Shown in pieces: positions 35,001 through 40,899 of a DNA stretch of 40,899 bases; within the stretch, counting starts at the first letter, position 1, and each line of letters opens with the position of its first letter. Source of the stretch: Streptacidiphilus jeojiense. GTDB taxonomy: Bacteria; Actinomycetota; Actinomycetes; Streptomycetales; Streptomycetaceae. A program made the translations under genes and the position numbers. Location of the stretch: assembly GCF_000719095.1 (NCBI RefSeq), contig NZ_JOEH01000045.1:1-40899 (forward strand), in the 5' to 3' direction. Below the pieces are notes generated by a model, which was given only the letters and a program-made list of their open reading frames with translations, did not search any database and had not been told where the DNA came from.

Positions 35001-35375
35001 CGCGCTGGTGCTGACCGCACCGACGGTCGGCAGCACCGGTATGTCGCCGCCGGCCCCGCAGCCGGGGCCGGCGATGTGAGTGAGGCTGAACCCGGTGATC
35101 GACGAGTCCTTGTACTCATAGCCGCCGCCGTCCGGACGGGACGGGGTGTCAGGGCTCCACTGCACCATGCCGAACGGGACGTCCGCGCCGGGGAAGTCGT
35201 CCGCTGAGTTGGAGGTGCCGATGAACGGGTTCACCAGCGAGGCGGGCGCGGTGACCAGAGCGGCCTTCGCCGCCGGAGCTGCCGCAAGGGCCGGCGCTGA
35301 GCCGGCGCCGTAGGCGAGCAGGGCGCCTGCGGCGAGGAGGGCGGCTAAAGCCCGGTTCTTATCAAGTCGTGGCAT
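32058..35375 (-). CDS. secreted GH92 alpha-mannosidase with ricin-B (CBM13) domain
   Basis: 1105 aa. The signal peptide is in the first 32 residues (ALAALLAAGALLAYGAG). The GH92 N-domain signature is VNPFIGTSNSADDFPGADVP (48-67), and the catalytic barrel carries GWDIYRSQ (397-404) and GNDDLGEMSSWYVWSALG (672-689). Such enzymes are calcium-dependent inverting exo-mannosidases acting on mannans or N-glycans. An NPCBM-like or linker region (about 760-960) leads to a C-terminal ricin-B lectin with three CxDD/QxW units. A Lys/Ala/Pro-rich insert (250-275) interrupts the N-domain. ATG 35375 was chosen for its signal peptide; AGAAGGG precedes it. A LacI-type palindrome lies just upstream. Confidence 0.93.
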   Translation of the reverse strand: MPRLDKNRALAALLAAGALLAYGAGSAPALAAAPAAKAALVTAPASLVNPFIGTSNSADDFPGADVPFGMVQWSPDTPSRPDGGGYEYKDSSITGFSLTHIAGPGCGAGGDIPVLPTVGAVSTSATDAFSHANESATPGSYTVSLNNGVKTELAATTRSGMARFTFPSTTQANLVFKLTGSQNGDSNTQFNVVSSTEVSGQVTSGKFCGASNTYTVYFDMVFDQPFATNGTAAVKDAVPSATAKTGVAPSTPEAKNKPTLHGKAPVSKVAPKAVTPQAAASDGYVTFNTTSNPVVQAKVGISYVSTANAVANRTAENPNWNFGSTQSAALGAWNSVLGRVATSGGTAAQQAVFYTALYHSLLHPNVISDSNGQYYGFDGKTHTVDSGHQAAYANYSGWDIYRSQAQLEALVDPQAASDTAQSMVDDYAQTGLFPKWSEDNGESYVMVGDPADEILADYHAFGATGFDSATALNDMVAQATNANNDRPGLSYLEQLGYLPSDGSYGCCNFYGPASTTLEYDSADFAVSALAGALGDTAHQSAFANRAQDWRNLFDYSSGFIQPRDAHGTWSSGFSPTSGTNFVEGDSWQYTPMVPFNVHGLATAMGGDSKLASFLDTDLSSLTGGNGYTDLGNEPSLNIPWEYDYVGQPYKTQKVVRQVQDQIWTDAPGGLAGNDDLGEMSSWYVWSALGLYPETPGTADLALGSPLFTQAVLTLPSGSTLTVNGSGAADNAPYVQSATWNGSDWNNAYAPAGAISGGGTLGFTLGTTANTSWASAASAAPPSYAGNPGYSDIGISADSASSSADFDGGGWSYSATALSTAGVNPGGTVSAGGVTYTWPNVAAGQPDNYLANGQTIAASGSGAISFLGSASNGPSSGTATVTFTDGTTQSVPLAFSDWTLNGGSATALSGSTVAATAAYRNQAGTTSDTVKTYLFGSAPVTLTAGKTVASVRLPSAVSAGALHVFAVGFSTAGGGTAPATGPITSGVSTGLCADDLHSVAANGNPIDLYTCNGTSAQSWTVGSDGTLQVLGGCLDVSNSGTADGTKVQWYTCNGTGEQQWQPGASGSLVNPNSGKCLDDPGSTTVTGTQLQIYTCNGSSAQKWSLP

Positions 35376-35392
35376 GTGGGATCGCACCCTTC

Positions 35393-35406
35393 TGACAACG
35401 TTGTCG
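35393..35406. promoter_or_regulatory. LacI-type operator
   Basis: TGACAACGTTGTCG contains the perfect 12-bp palindrome GACAAC-GTTGTC, about 18 bp upstream of the GH92 start. A related half-site, TGACAAC, follows at 35419. Confidence 0.65.
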
Positions 35407-35629
35407 ATGTGCGGAACATGACAACAAGTTGGGCCCAATGCGGACCACTGTCAAGACACTTCACAGCCCGAGGCAGTGGCTTGCGCCCTGCGCACCGCTG
35501 GACGGCGTTCCCTGGGCCCGGCTGGCGGCTGGCGGTGGGTTCGTGCCGCAGCCCAAGATGTGGTTGTCGAGCAGGTCAACGGCACGCTGATACTGCATCG
35601 GCGGCTGGCGCGACCTCGAGCTGGCCGGG
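35407..35629. other. intergenic stretch upstream of the GH92 gene
   Basis: Contains the probable GH92 promoter. No gene with family support. From about 35560 the plus frame starts to look coding and merges with the remnant at 35630. Confidence 0.35.
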
Positions 35630-35830
35630 TGAACGCCTTCGACTTCCTGCGGCACCTGCAGGTCGATCAGGTCCAGGCCGCCGCACCCACCGAGCACCTG
35701 CAACCGCAGATCGACGAACTCATGGCGGCTCTCGTCGAAACCCGAGCACGCCTCACAGAACTGCAGACCATCTGCAAGGTCATCGAGGGCCGTGTTGCTC
35801 TGCCGGGAAGGATCACGAGCGTTGGACGTC
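35630..35830 (+). pseudogene. possible gene remnant (coiled-coil fragment)
   Basis: The plus frame reads VNAFDFLRHLQVDQ, then EHLQPQIDELMAALVETRAR and LTELQTICKVIEG, a plausible amphipathic helix region. It then dissolves into Arg-rich sequence that is antisense to the lectin fragment. No start with a ribosome site and no family. A broken mobile-element or regulator gene is possible. Confidence 0.3.
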
Positions 35831-35910
35831 GCCCAGCGTGTCGGCGTCGGCGTCGAGCCGTCGACGGGCTTCTACCCCTGTGGCGGGGGTGCGCTGCCAC
35901 AGGCGGATAC

Positions 35911-36147
35911 TCACGGGTGGTTGGTCCACGGGCGGGTGCCGGCGGCGGTGCGGAGTTGGATGCTGCCGCTGTCCTCGATGTGGAGGACGTTGGTGGCACC
36001 TCTGGTGGCGGTGGCCCAGGTGGCTTTGCAGTAGCGGTTGTAGATGACCAGGTTGCCGTCGCGCTGGAGGATGCAGACGCCGGGGTTGTCCGGGGTGCCG
36101 GGGGAGCGCCAGACCACCGGCGAAGGAGAACCGGTGACGCCGACCAA
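35911..36147 (-). CDS. bulb-type (mannose-specific) lectin domain fragment
   Basis: 78 aa. It contains CILQRDGNLVIYN, an almost canonical mannose-binding QxDxNxVxY site, within a beta-prism-like context (NVLHIEDSGSIQL). Bulb lectin domains are about 110 aa with up to three sites. Here one is intact, and no signal peptide or partner domain is in frame, so it is a truncated gene or an exposed fragment. It sits 12 bp after the DUF6985 gene on the same strand and near the GH92 mannosidase. Confidence 0.6.
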   Translation of the reverse strand: MVGVTGSPSPVVWRSPGTPDNPGVCILQRDGNLVIYNRYCKATWATATRGATNVLHIEDSGSIQLRTAAGTRPWTNHP

Positions 36148-36159
36148 CAGCTGGAAACC

Positions 36160-36690
36160 TCAGCCGAACCGGTGATAGACGACGTCAGCAAGATCCGCAC
36201 GGTCGAAGGCGGAGACATTGGTGAGGTGGCTGTCGAACGGGCCCACTTTCGACACCGAGGAACCGCGGCAGAACACGATCTGAAGTCCGTGCTCGGGCTC
36301 CCAGGCGCACTCGCACTCCACGGAGACATACACCTTCCGGTCGCCGTGGGCGTCCTCCCGCTGGACCGACACCTCGCCTCCGGGCCGGACATGCGACCAG
36401 ACATCGTCCGGGCCGTCGATGGACACGAAGCCCTCCTCGTCGCCCACCTCGGCCTTCACATCCAGGTAGTACTGGAGGACCGGTTCCGACGCGGACCTCA
36501 GAGCCGACTCGTCAAGCCCCAGAAACGCGCTGATGGCCGCCTCGAAGTCAACCTTCGCGTCGTCATCGTCATAGCCGGCGATGACGAATCGGCACAGGGC
36601 GTCGGCGAAGACGGGAACAGGAAGCGGCGGACTCACGTAGTCGCCAAAGTCAGCATCGACGGTCACGGGGCCGAGGCCGGGGATCTCCAT
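36160..36690 (-). CDS. DUF6985 family protein
   Basis: 176 aa, starting MEIPGLGPVTVDADFGDYVS with a following PLPVPVFADALCRFVIAGYD. This matches my memory of the DUF6985 family, common in streptomycetes and often found near SMI1/KNR4-type immunity proteins. It is acidic and has no membrane segment. TAGAGT lies exactly 6 nt before the ATG, suggesting a leaderless message. The DUF has no established function. Confidence 0.8.
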   Translation of the reverse strand: MEIPGLGPVTVDADFGDYVSPPLPVPVFADALCRFVIAGYDDDDAKVDFEAAISAFLGLDESALRSASEPVLQYYLDVKAEVGDEEGFVSIDGPDDVWSHVRPGGEVSVQREDAHGDRKVYVSVECECAWEPEHGLQIVFCRGSSVSKVGPFDSHLTNVSAFDRADLADVVYHRFG

Positions 36691-36883
36691 GCGCGCACTC
36701 TATGGCCTCTATCGAGAGCCCCAGAGGGCACGGCCACGCTACGACCCCAGGGGTCAATTCTGCGAGAGCGTTGACGCCGCCTGGACCCCAGAGGGGAAGC
36801 CCGCTTCATGTACCTGTGGAGCTTGGCGCCGGCCGGAGCGTTGGGCTATCTGCGCAGTACGCTTCCGGCCGGAGGTGGGTCCC

Positions 36884-37216
36884 GTGTTCTGGACATGGTC
36901 GACGCTAGTCGGAGGCTGTTTGGTTGCCGCTGCGGGCATCGTGAGCGCGAGCAAGCGAAGCGCGTCATCCACAACCCGGAGGGGCGGATGGGCGCTCGTG
37001 ATCTTGGGGGGCAGCAGTGTCCCGCGAGCCTTGCCTCTACTGTTCGGCAGCTTCAAGCCGTACGTGGCACTCCTGGAACTCGCAGCGGCAGTGCTAACCA
37101 TTGCGGGGGCAGTCCTCATGATCCGCAACGTCATGTCTGTCAGGACGCAGCAACGCTTGCGCACTGAAGGTGCCAGCGTGCCCGCAGCGGAGTACAGCAA
37201 CCGGCCCAACCAGTAG
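36884..37216 (+). CDS. small membrane protein (110 aa)
   Basis: GTG 36884 with GGAGG 8 nt upstream; the frame opens earlier at 36689 but has no signal there. Three hydrophobic helices are visible: STLVGGCLVAAAGIVSA, GWALVILGG with PRALPLLFG, and ALLELAAAVLTIAGAVLMI. The tail is polar (VRTQQRLRTEG). No family recognised. It is 51 bp upstream of the SMI1/KNR4 gene and could form an operon with it. Confidence 0.65.
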   Translation: MFWTWSTLVGGCLVAAAGIVSASKRSASSTTRRGGWALVILGGSSVPRALPLLFGSFKPYVALLELAAAVLTIAGAVLMIRNVMSVRTQQRLRTEGASVPAAEYSNRPNQ

Positions 37217-37267
37217 CAGGCATCCTGACCAGCGCTGGGTTGGTCCGACCAAGCGAAAGGGCAGGAC

Positions 37268-37849
37268 ATGGCGATGCATCCCGGGGTCGAGGCACTGGCA
37301 CGGATCATGCCGACCGACACCGGCGTCGACGAGCCGATCAACTGGGCTGCGGCTGAGGGCGACCTGGGGACCCGGCTGCCCTCGGACTACAAGGCATTTA
37401 TGCACACCTACGGATCCGGCGTCATCAACGGGATCACCCACATCCTCCTCCCGGTTCAGGCCCCGGACCGCCTCCATGAGCAGGAAAGCATCGCAGAGGG
37501 CACACCCGGAGCCCAAGCGACCTGGCACCACACACCCGAACGCCAGCGCCCCGACGTCGATCCCGACGACATCATGATCTGGGGCCGCACCCCCGGCCCC
37601 GACATCCTCTGCTGGGTCACCACCGGGGACGATCCCGACCAGTGGCCCGTCCTCGTCTGCGGCCGCCACACCAACTCACGCTGGACGCTCTACCCCTGCG
37701 GCATGGCCGAGTTCCTGATCAACCTGGTGACGAACCAGTACGACGACGCCATCAGCATCGACGAGACGCGCCCGCCACGGTTCCTCCACTGGCGCGAAGA
37801 GGAACGACTCACTGCGGCGGGAATCTTCGACCATTACCCAGAAGCCTGA
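37268..37849 (+). CDS. SMI1/KNR4 family protein
   Basis: 193 aa. The SMI1/KNR4 signature INWAAAEGDLGTRLPSDYKA, then FMHTYGSG, leads into the core. Trp/Asp-rich strands follow (DILCWVTTGDDPDQWPVLV). In bacteria such proteins often protect against polymorphic toxins, but no toxin gene is adjacent. A GGGCAGGA-type site precedes the ATG. Confidence 0.88.
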   Translation: MAMHPGVEALARIMPTDTGVDEPINWAAAEGDLGTRLPSDYKAFMHTYGSGVINGITHILLPVQAPDRLHEQESIAEGTPGAQATWHHTPERQRPDVDPDDIMIWGRTPGPDILCWVTTGDDPDQWPVLVCGRHTNSRWTLYPCGMAEFLINLVTNQYDDAISIDETRPPRFLHWREEERLTAAGIFDHYPEA

Positions 37850-38008
37850 GCAGCCGACACGGCCACGGCAGCCGCCAAGGAGCGGTCTGATTGAGCAGCA
37901 CTACGCCGGTTTGATTCGGGGACGCGATGTTCTGGGCCTACGACGTCGCTCTTGGGGATCCTGTTCGCCGAGGCGGCCTTCCAGCCGAGAAGGCCCAACG
38001 GACTCCTA

Positions 38009-39979
38009 CTAGCCACTGATCTTGAGCAGTTCGGTGATGGCGGCGCGGATCGCTTCGTCCTGGGCGAAGCCGCGCCAGCCGCCATTGCAACGCAGCCGCT
38101 GATCAGCAGTTGTCACGTCGCGCAGGCGGTCGGCGGCTGGGGCGGCGGCGGGGCCGATCTGGGTTAGATACCGTACTGCGGGGAGCGAGACCGGCTGGTA
38201 GGCGCCCTTGGTCAGGCCCTGTACGGCAGTCGCCAAGGCAGGGACGGTGATCTCGGTGTCGCCGGTGGTGGCCCACAGTGCGTGTGCTGCCTCGACGCGG
38301 GTCCATACGTCGGCGGCGGCGGTCAGTGCCCGGAGCTGATCCGCGAAGGCGGCGGCGTGTGAGCCGAGGTCCGCGAGCCTGCGCACGGCAGGGTGCGGGA
38401 GTCTGCCCAGGGTGGCCATGCGTCCAAGGGCTGCCAGGGCCGGTCCGGGGTCGCCGCTCACTTTCCAATAGGCCCAGGCGGCGAGTTCCGCTTGGTCGCC
38501 ACTGCCCGAGCGGGCCAACAACGCGTCGCGTGGCTCATCGGCGGCAACACCGATCCCTCCCAGGGCCACTGCTGCCGCTGGCCAGGTCCGGTCCCCTCCC
38601 AGCAGAGCGAACAGGTCGGGAATCGCTGCCTTCGCTGCAGGTCCCCAGTCCGCAAGCACCTGGCAGAGTCGGTTGAGCGTGTGGTCGTCGGCTGAAGCAA
38701 GCTTGTGGCCGACCGCCGGCGCGAGGACCTCGCAATGGTCCGGCAAGGCCGCCAGGACTTCGTGCAGGCCGGGCAGGACGGGATAGTGCCAGCCTGCGGT
38801 GACGGGGTAGCTTGCGGAAACCGAGGCGAAGCCGGACCGTGTGCCGCCCATCAGCCCCATCAGGAGCGGCAGGCATCGTGCGTCATTGATCCGAGCCAGC
38901 GCCCACAGGGCACCCTCAGCGACAGTCTCCTGGTCCCGGGTGGCCCGGGCTGCGGTGTCGCTCAGGAGTGCCACTACGTCGTCGGCATACGCTGCGGCGG
39001 CTGGGCCCAGGCAAGCCAACAGCTCGACCGCGCGAAAGCGGACCTCAGGCGCGGAGTCGTGCAGCCGAGCGACGAGAGCGGGAAGCAGACCTGCGTTGGC
39101 CGAACGCCATTGCGCCAGCTGTCCGCCCGCCAGGGAGAGCGCGCCGACCCGCTGGTCGGCATTGTCATGATCGGCCAGCAGGCCAAGGGTGAAAGCCGGG
39201 AACGGGTCCGGGAACAGCAGTGCCGTCCAGTGCTGGACGCCCTCGACGCCGGCCTCGACCGTGCTGGACTTGCGCCACAATTCGACGCTGGGGTCACGGA
39301 TGGCCTCCAGCAGCGCACCGACCTGGCGTACGGGGAGCTCAGGGTCGGATGGGGCCAGCGCATGCACTGCCGCCAGGCGCATCTGCGCATCCGGTTCATC
39401 AAGTAGCCCGCGGAGTAGATCGATCACCTCAGAGGCCCGCTGACCGGCAGGTTTCCGAGTGATTGCTTGCCCCAGAGCGAGCACCAGGTCAAGGCGTGCT
39501 GCCGCGTCGTCCTCAGCTTGCAGGCTGTCCAGCAGGGCTGGCAGGACGAGTTCTCCGGGGCTGCTGCAGATACCAAGGATGTGGGCCGCGTCCCGCCGGA
39601 TCTCTGGACAAGGATCAGTCAGCAGGGCGAGTATGCGCGGCAGAGTCTGTTCCCAGGCCGGCTGCCATTCGGGATCCACGGCAGCGACCTGCCCGGCCTC
39701 GGCAGCCAGCCTCCACACCAACTCCAGCGTCATGCGCCGTCCGGGAAGCAGGACGTCCGGACTCGCAGCCAGCCCCACGACATAGGGCAACGCGGCCGGT
39801 GCCGCTGAACAGATCCAGCCGCCCTGGTGAAAAAGATGGTTGAGGAGCTGAAATGCCGCGTCGTCGACATCGTCCGGCTCAGCCCCCGCGCATCGGCGTA
39901 GAAGGCCAGGGATGTTCTGCGCGGATCCGTAGTTGTGCTCCAGTGCAGCCCAGTCAACTTCATCCAGTCCCACCCACAT
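38009..39979 (-). CDS. HEAT-repeat protein
   Basis: 656 aa. It opens with VDWAALEHNYGSAQNIPGLL and is then built of HEAT-like helical pairs, for example LPRILALLTDPCPEIRRDAA, LPALVARLHDSAPEVRFRAV and IPDLFALLGGDRTWPAAAVA. No catalytic motif or membrane segment. The opening resembles streptomycete HEAT proteins found in immunity-type loci. TAGGGT lies 6 nt before the ATG, suggesting leaderless expression. Confidence 0.88.
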   Translation of the reverse strand: MWVGLDEVDWAALEHNYGSAQNIPGLLRRCAGAEPDDVDDAAFQLLNHLFHQGGWICSAAPAALPYVVGLAASPDVLLPGRRMTLELVWRLAAEAGQVAAVDPEWQPAWEQTLPRILALLTDPCPEIRRDAAHILGICSSPGELVLPALLDSLQAEDDAAARLDLVLALGQAITRKPAGQRASEVIDLLRGLLDEPDAQMRLAAVHALAPSDPELPVRQVGALLEAIRDPSVELWRKSSTVEAGVEGVQHWTALLFPDPFPAFTLGLLADHDNADQRVGALSLAGGQLAQWRSANAGLLPALVARLHDSAPEVRFRAVELLACLGPAAAAYADDVVALLSDTAARATRDQETVAEGALWALARINDARCLPLLMGLMGGTRSGFASVSASYPVTAGWHYPVLPGLHEVLAALPDHCEVLAPAVGHKLASADDHTLNRLCQVLADWGPAAKAAIPDLFALLGGDRTWPAAAVALGGIGVAADEPRDALLARSGSGDQAELAAWAYWKVSGDPGPALAALGRMATLGRLPHPAVRRLADLGSHAAAFADQLRALTAAADVWTRVEAAHALWATTGDTEITVPALATAVQGLTKGAYQPVSLPAVRYLTQIGPAAAPAADRLRDVTTADQRLRCNGGWRGFAQDEAIRAAITELLKISG

Positions 39980-40117
39980 GCCCGGACCCTACCGTCGTGT
40001 GCGTCACCGAACGACTCCGGATCCCCCGACCAAAGGTCTCGACCGCCACAGCTGGATCATTGGTCTCCAGAACCGCACGGCCCTTGACTGGGCCCCGAAC
40101 TCGGCCACTGCCTGCGC

Positions 40118-40360
40118 ATGCCCGCCGAAGGCCCGTGCGAATGTGATCTCTGCCTGCGGTGCTCCAAACCCTTCACCACCAGCGAGTACGCCCTACGACT
40201 ACGCGAGCGGCTGGTCCGCGAACACGAGCTGGCCCAGGACGCGGTCGAACGCGGCTGGCCCGCGAGGTCTGACGGCACACAGCGATCTCCGCCCGGATCT
40301 GCGAACTCCTCGCGGACCGCGGTGAGTCCGTTGCCCCTGACACGCTCGGGGATGCGTGAT
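40118..40360 (+). pseudogene. remnant of an integrase/recombinase C-terminal region
   Basis: The plus frame reads CECDLCLRCSKPFTTSEYAL, then RLRERLVREHELAQDAVERG. This Cys-pair followed by a charged helix is a style I associate with C-terminal regions of actinomycete site-specific integrases. After WPA the reading frame shifts: continuation (RHTAISARICELLADRGE) is found in another frame after a stop. Both N-terminal domains are missing, so the gene is dead. Confidence 0.5.
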
Positions 40361-40414
40361 CCCCTCTTCGGGTCGGCGGGGCATCGGCGATAGCCGCTGG
40401 CCTATGCTGCGCGG

Positions 40415-40855
40415 GTGACTGATGAAGGACATGGCTGGGATCCGCTGTCGGCCCTTCCTGAGGGTGAGCGGGAGAGGTCCTTCGGTGGGCGCTGGGAAGA
40501 CCGCCTGTGGCAGAACGTGCCCGGCCCCTTCTACACCGGCATGTCCGACAACTGCTGGACCGGCCGTCTGCACGCTCCCCGCCATGTGCTCTACGGCGGG
40601 GAATACCTCACCGAGTACGTCTACCGTCAGCCGACGACAGCGGCCGACGTCCTGGCCTTGCTGACGGCCGCGCAGGAGGATCCGTTCGCCGGTTACGCCT
40701 GCGACGGGGACCGCTGGTGGACTCCGCGAGGTGTTCGCGATTGGTGGCAGGAACGCGGACGGGTCGCGGACTACCTGTCGGGGCTGCTGCCCGAGTGGTC
40801 CGGGTCACGTCTGCTGGCGTGGTGTATTGACGGCCAGTCGGTGATCTGGTTGTGA
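40415..40855 (+). CDS. conserved hypothetical protein
   Basis: 146 aa with many Trp residues: RWEDRLWQNVPGPFYTGMSD, NCWTGRLHAPRHVLYGGEYL, then DPFAGYACDGDRWWTP. I recall this as a conserved streptomycete hypothetical. A GTG start with TATGCT 6 nt upstream suggests a leaderless transcript. No function can be assigned. Confidence 0.75.
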   Translation: MTDEGHGWDPLSALPEGERERSFGGRWEDRLWQNVPGPFYTGMSDNCWTGRLHAPRHVLYGGEYLTEYVYRQPTTAADVLALLTAAQEDPFAGYACDGDRWWTPRGVRDWWQERGRVADYLSGLLPEWSGSRLLAWCIDGQSVIWL

Positions 40856-40857
40856 GG

Positions 40858-40899
40858 TTAGGCGGTGAGGGCGGTCGGGTCGGTGGTGTCGGTGGGTTG
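40858..40899 (-). CDS. C-terminal end of a minus-strand gene (partial)
   Basis: The reverse strand enters from the right edge as QPTDTTDPTALTA and stops at 40858, converging on the previous gene. Only 13 codons are visible. Confidence 0.3.
   Translation of the reverse strand, partial: QPTDTTDPTALTA

Noticed and set aside
32388..35207. 939-codon plus-strand frame
   Set aside because: Antisense to the GH92 gene; Gly/Val/Arg-rich with no domain.

Overview
The window is high-GC actinomycete DNA, most likely Streptomycetaceae (Streptomyces, Kitasatospora or Streptacidiphilus). This rests on G/C-rich third codon positions, GTG starts, stop/start overlaps of the ATGA type, a PASTA-tailed Ser/Thr kinase, DUF6985 and SMI1/KNR4 proteins, LmeA-type lipoproteins and secreted glycosidases with ricin-B modules. 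No rRNA, tRNA or CRISPR array was seen. The flanks carry degraded mobile DNA: an IS630-type transposase tail at 3-326 and an integrase-like remnant near 40118.

Region 1 (671-16205) holds two interleaved regulons, each built around a TetR-type regulator. The first is a putative aromatic catabolic regulon. It contains a cofactor-free haloperoxidase-type hydrolase with a DUF4331 protein (671-2584), a TetR regulator (3054-3686), the operon extradiol dioxygenase - FAH-type hydrolase - acetoacetyl-CoA synthetase-like ligase - DoxX (8831-13353), and the operon MhpA-like flavin hydroxylase - Asp-nucleophile alpha/beta hydrolase (13428-16108). Its promoters share an AT-rich operator, TGAT-N5-CATCA, which I find six times. 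In two promoters it overlaps the -10 of a TTGACG-N17-GATAnT promoter. The second regulon pairs a DHA2-type drug exporter (3785-5443) and its divergent TetR (5547-6191) with an LmeA-like DUF2993 protein (6192-6920). It uses a different operator (TTGCAC...GTGCAA), which also lies upstream of a Ser/Thr kinase.

Region 2 (16206-20099) is accessory DNA. It is dominated by an unusual 635-residue protein: an N-terminal helix-turn-helix, a long coiled coil, and 27 copies of a 12-residue repeat of the type MDxxxAAxxLxx. Around it are a 40-aa small gene with its own ribosome site and terminator, a 46-codon orphan ORF, two gene remnants and a perfect 18-bp palindrome.

Region 3 (20100-25879) is a tightly coupled five-gene operon: a binding lipoprotein, a fused two-domain permease and an ATPase of the ferric-iron type, then a COG4280-like membrane protein with two ExxE motifs and a 69-aa membrane protein. 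It converges on a ChrB-N-domain gene. Region 4 (25990-35910) encodes a secreted protein of unknown function, an FAD-dependent oxidoreductase, a LinA-like nucleotidyltransferase, and two secreted glycosidases (arabinofuranosidase B and GH92 alpha-mannosidase), both with ricin-B domains and each preceded by a LacI-type palindrome. Region 5 (35911-40855) has a bulb-lectin fragment and a set of orphan immunity-like genes (DUF6985, SMI1/KNR4, HEAT-repeat), several apparently expressed from leaderless transcripts.
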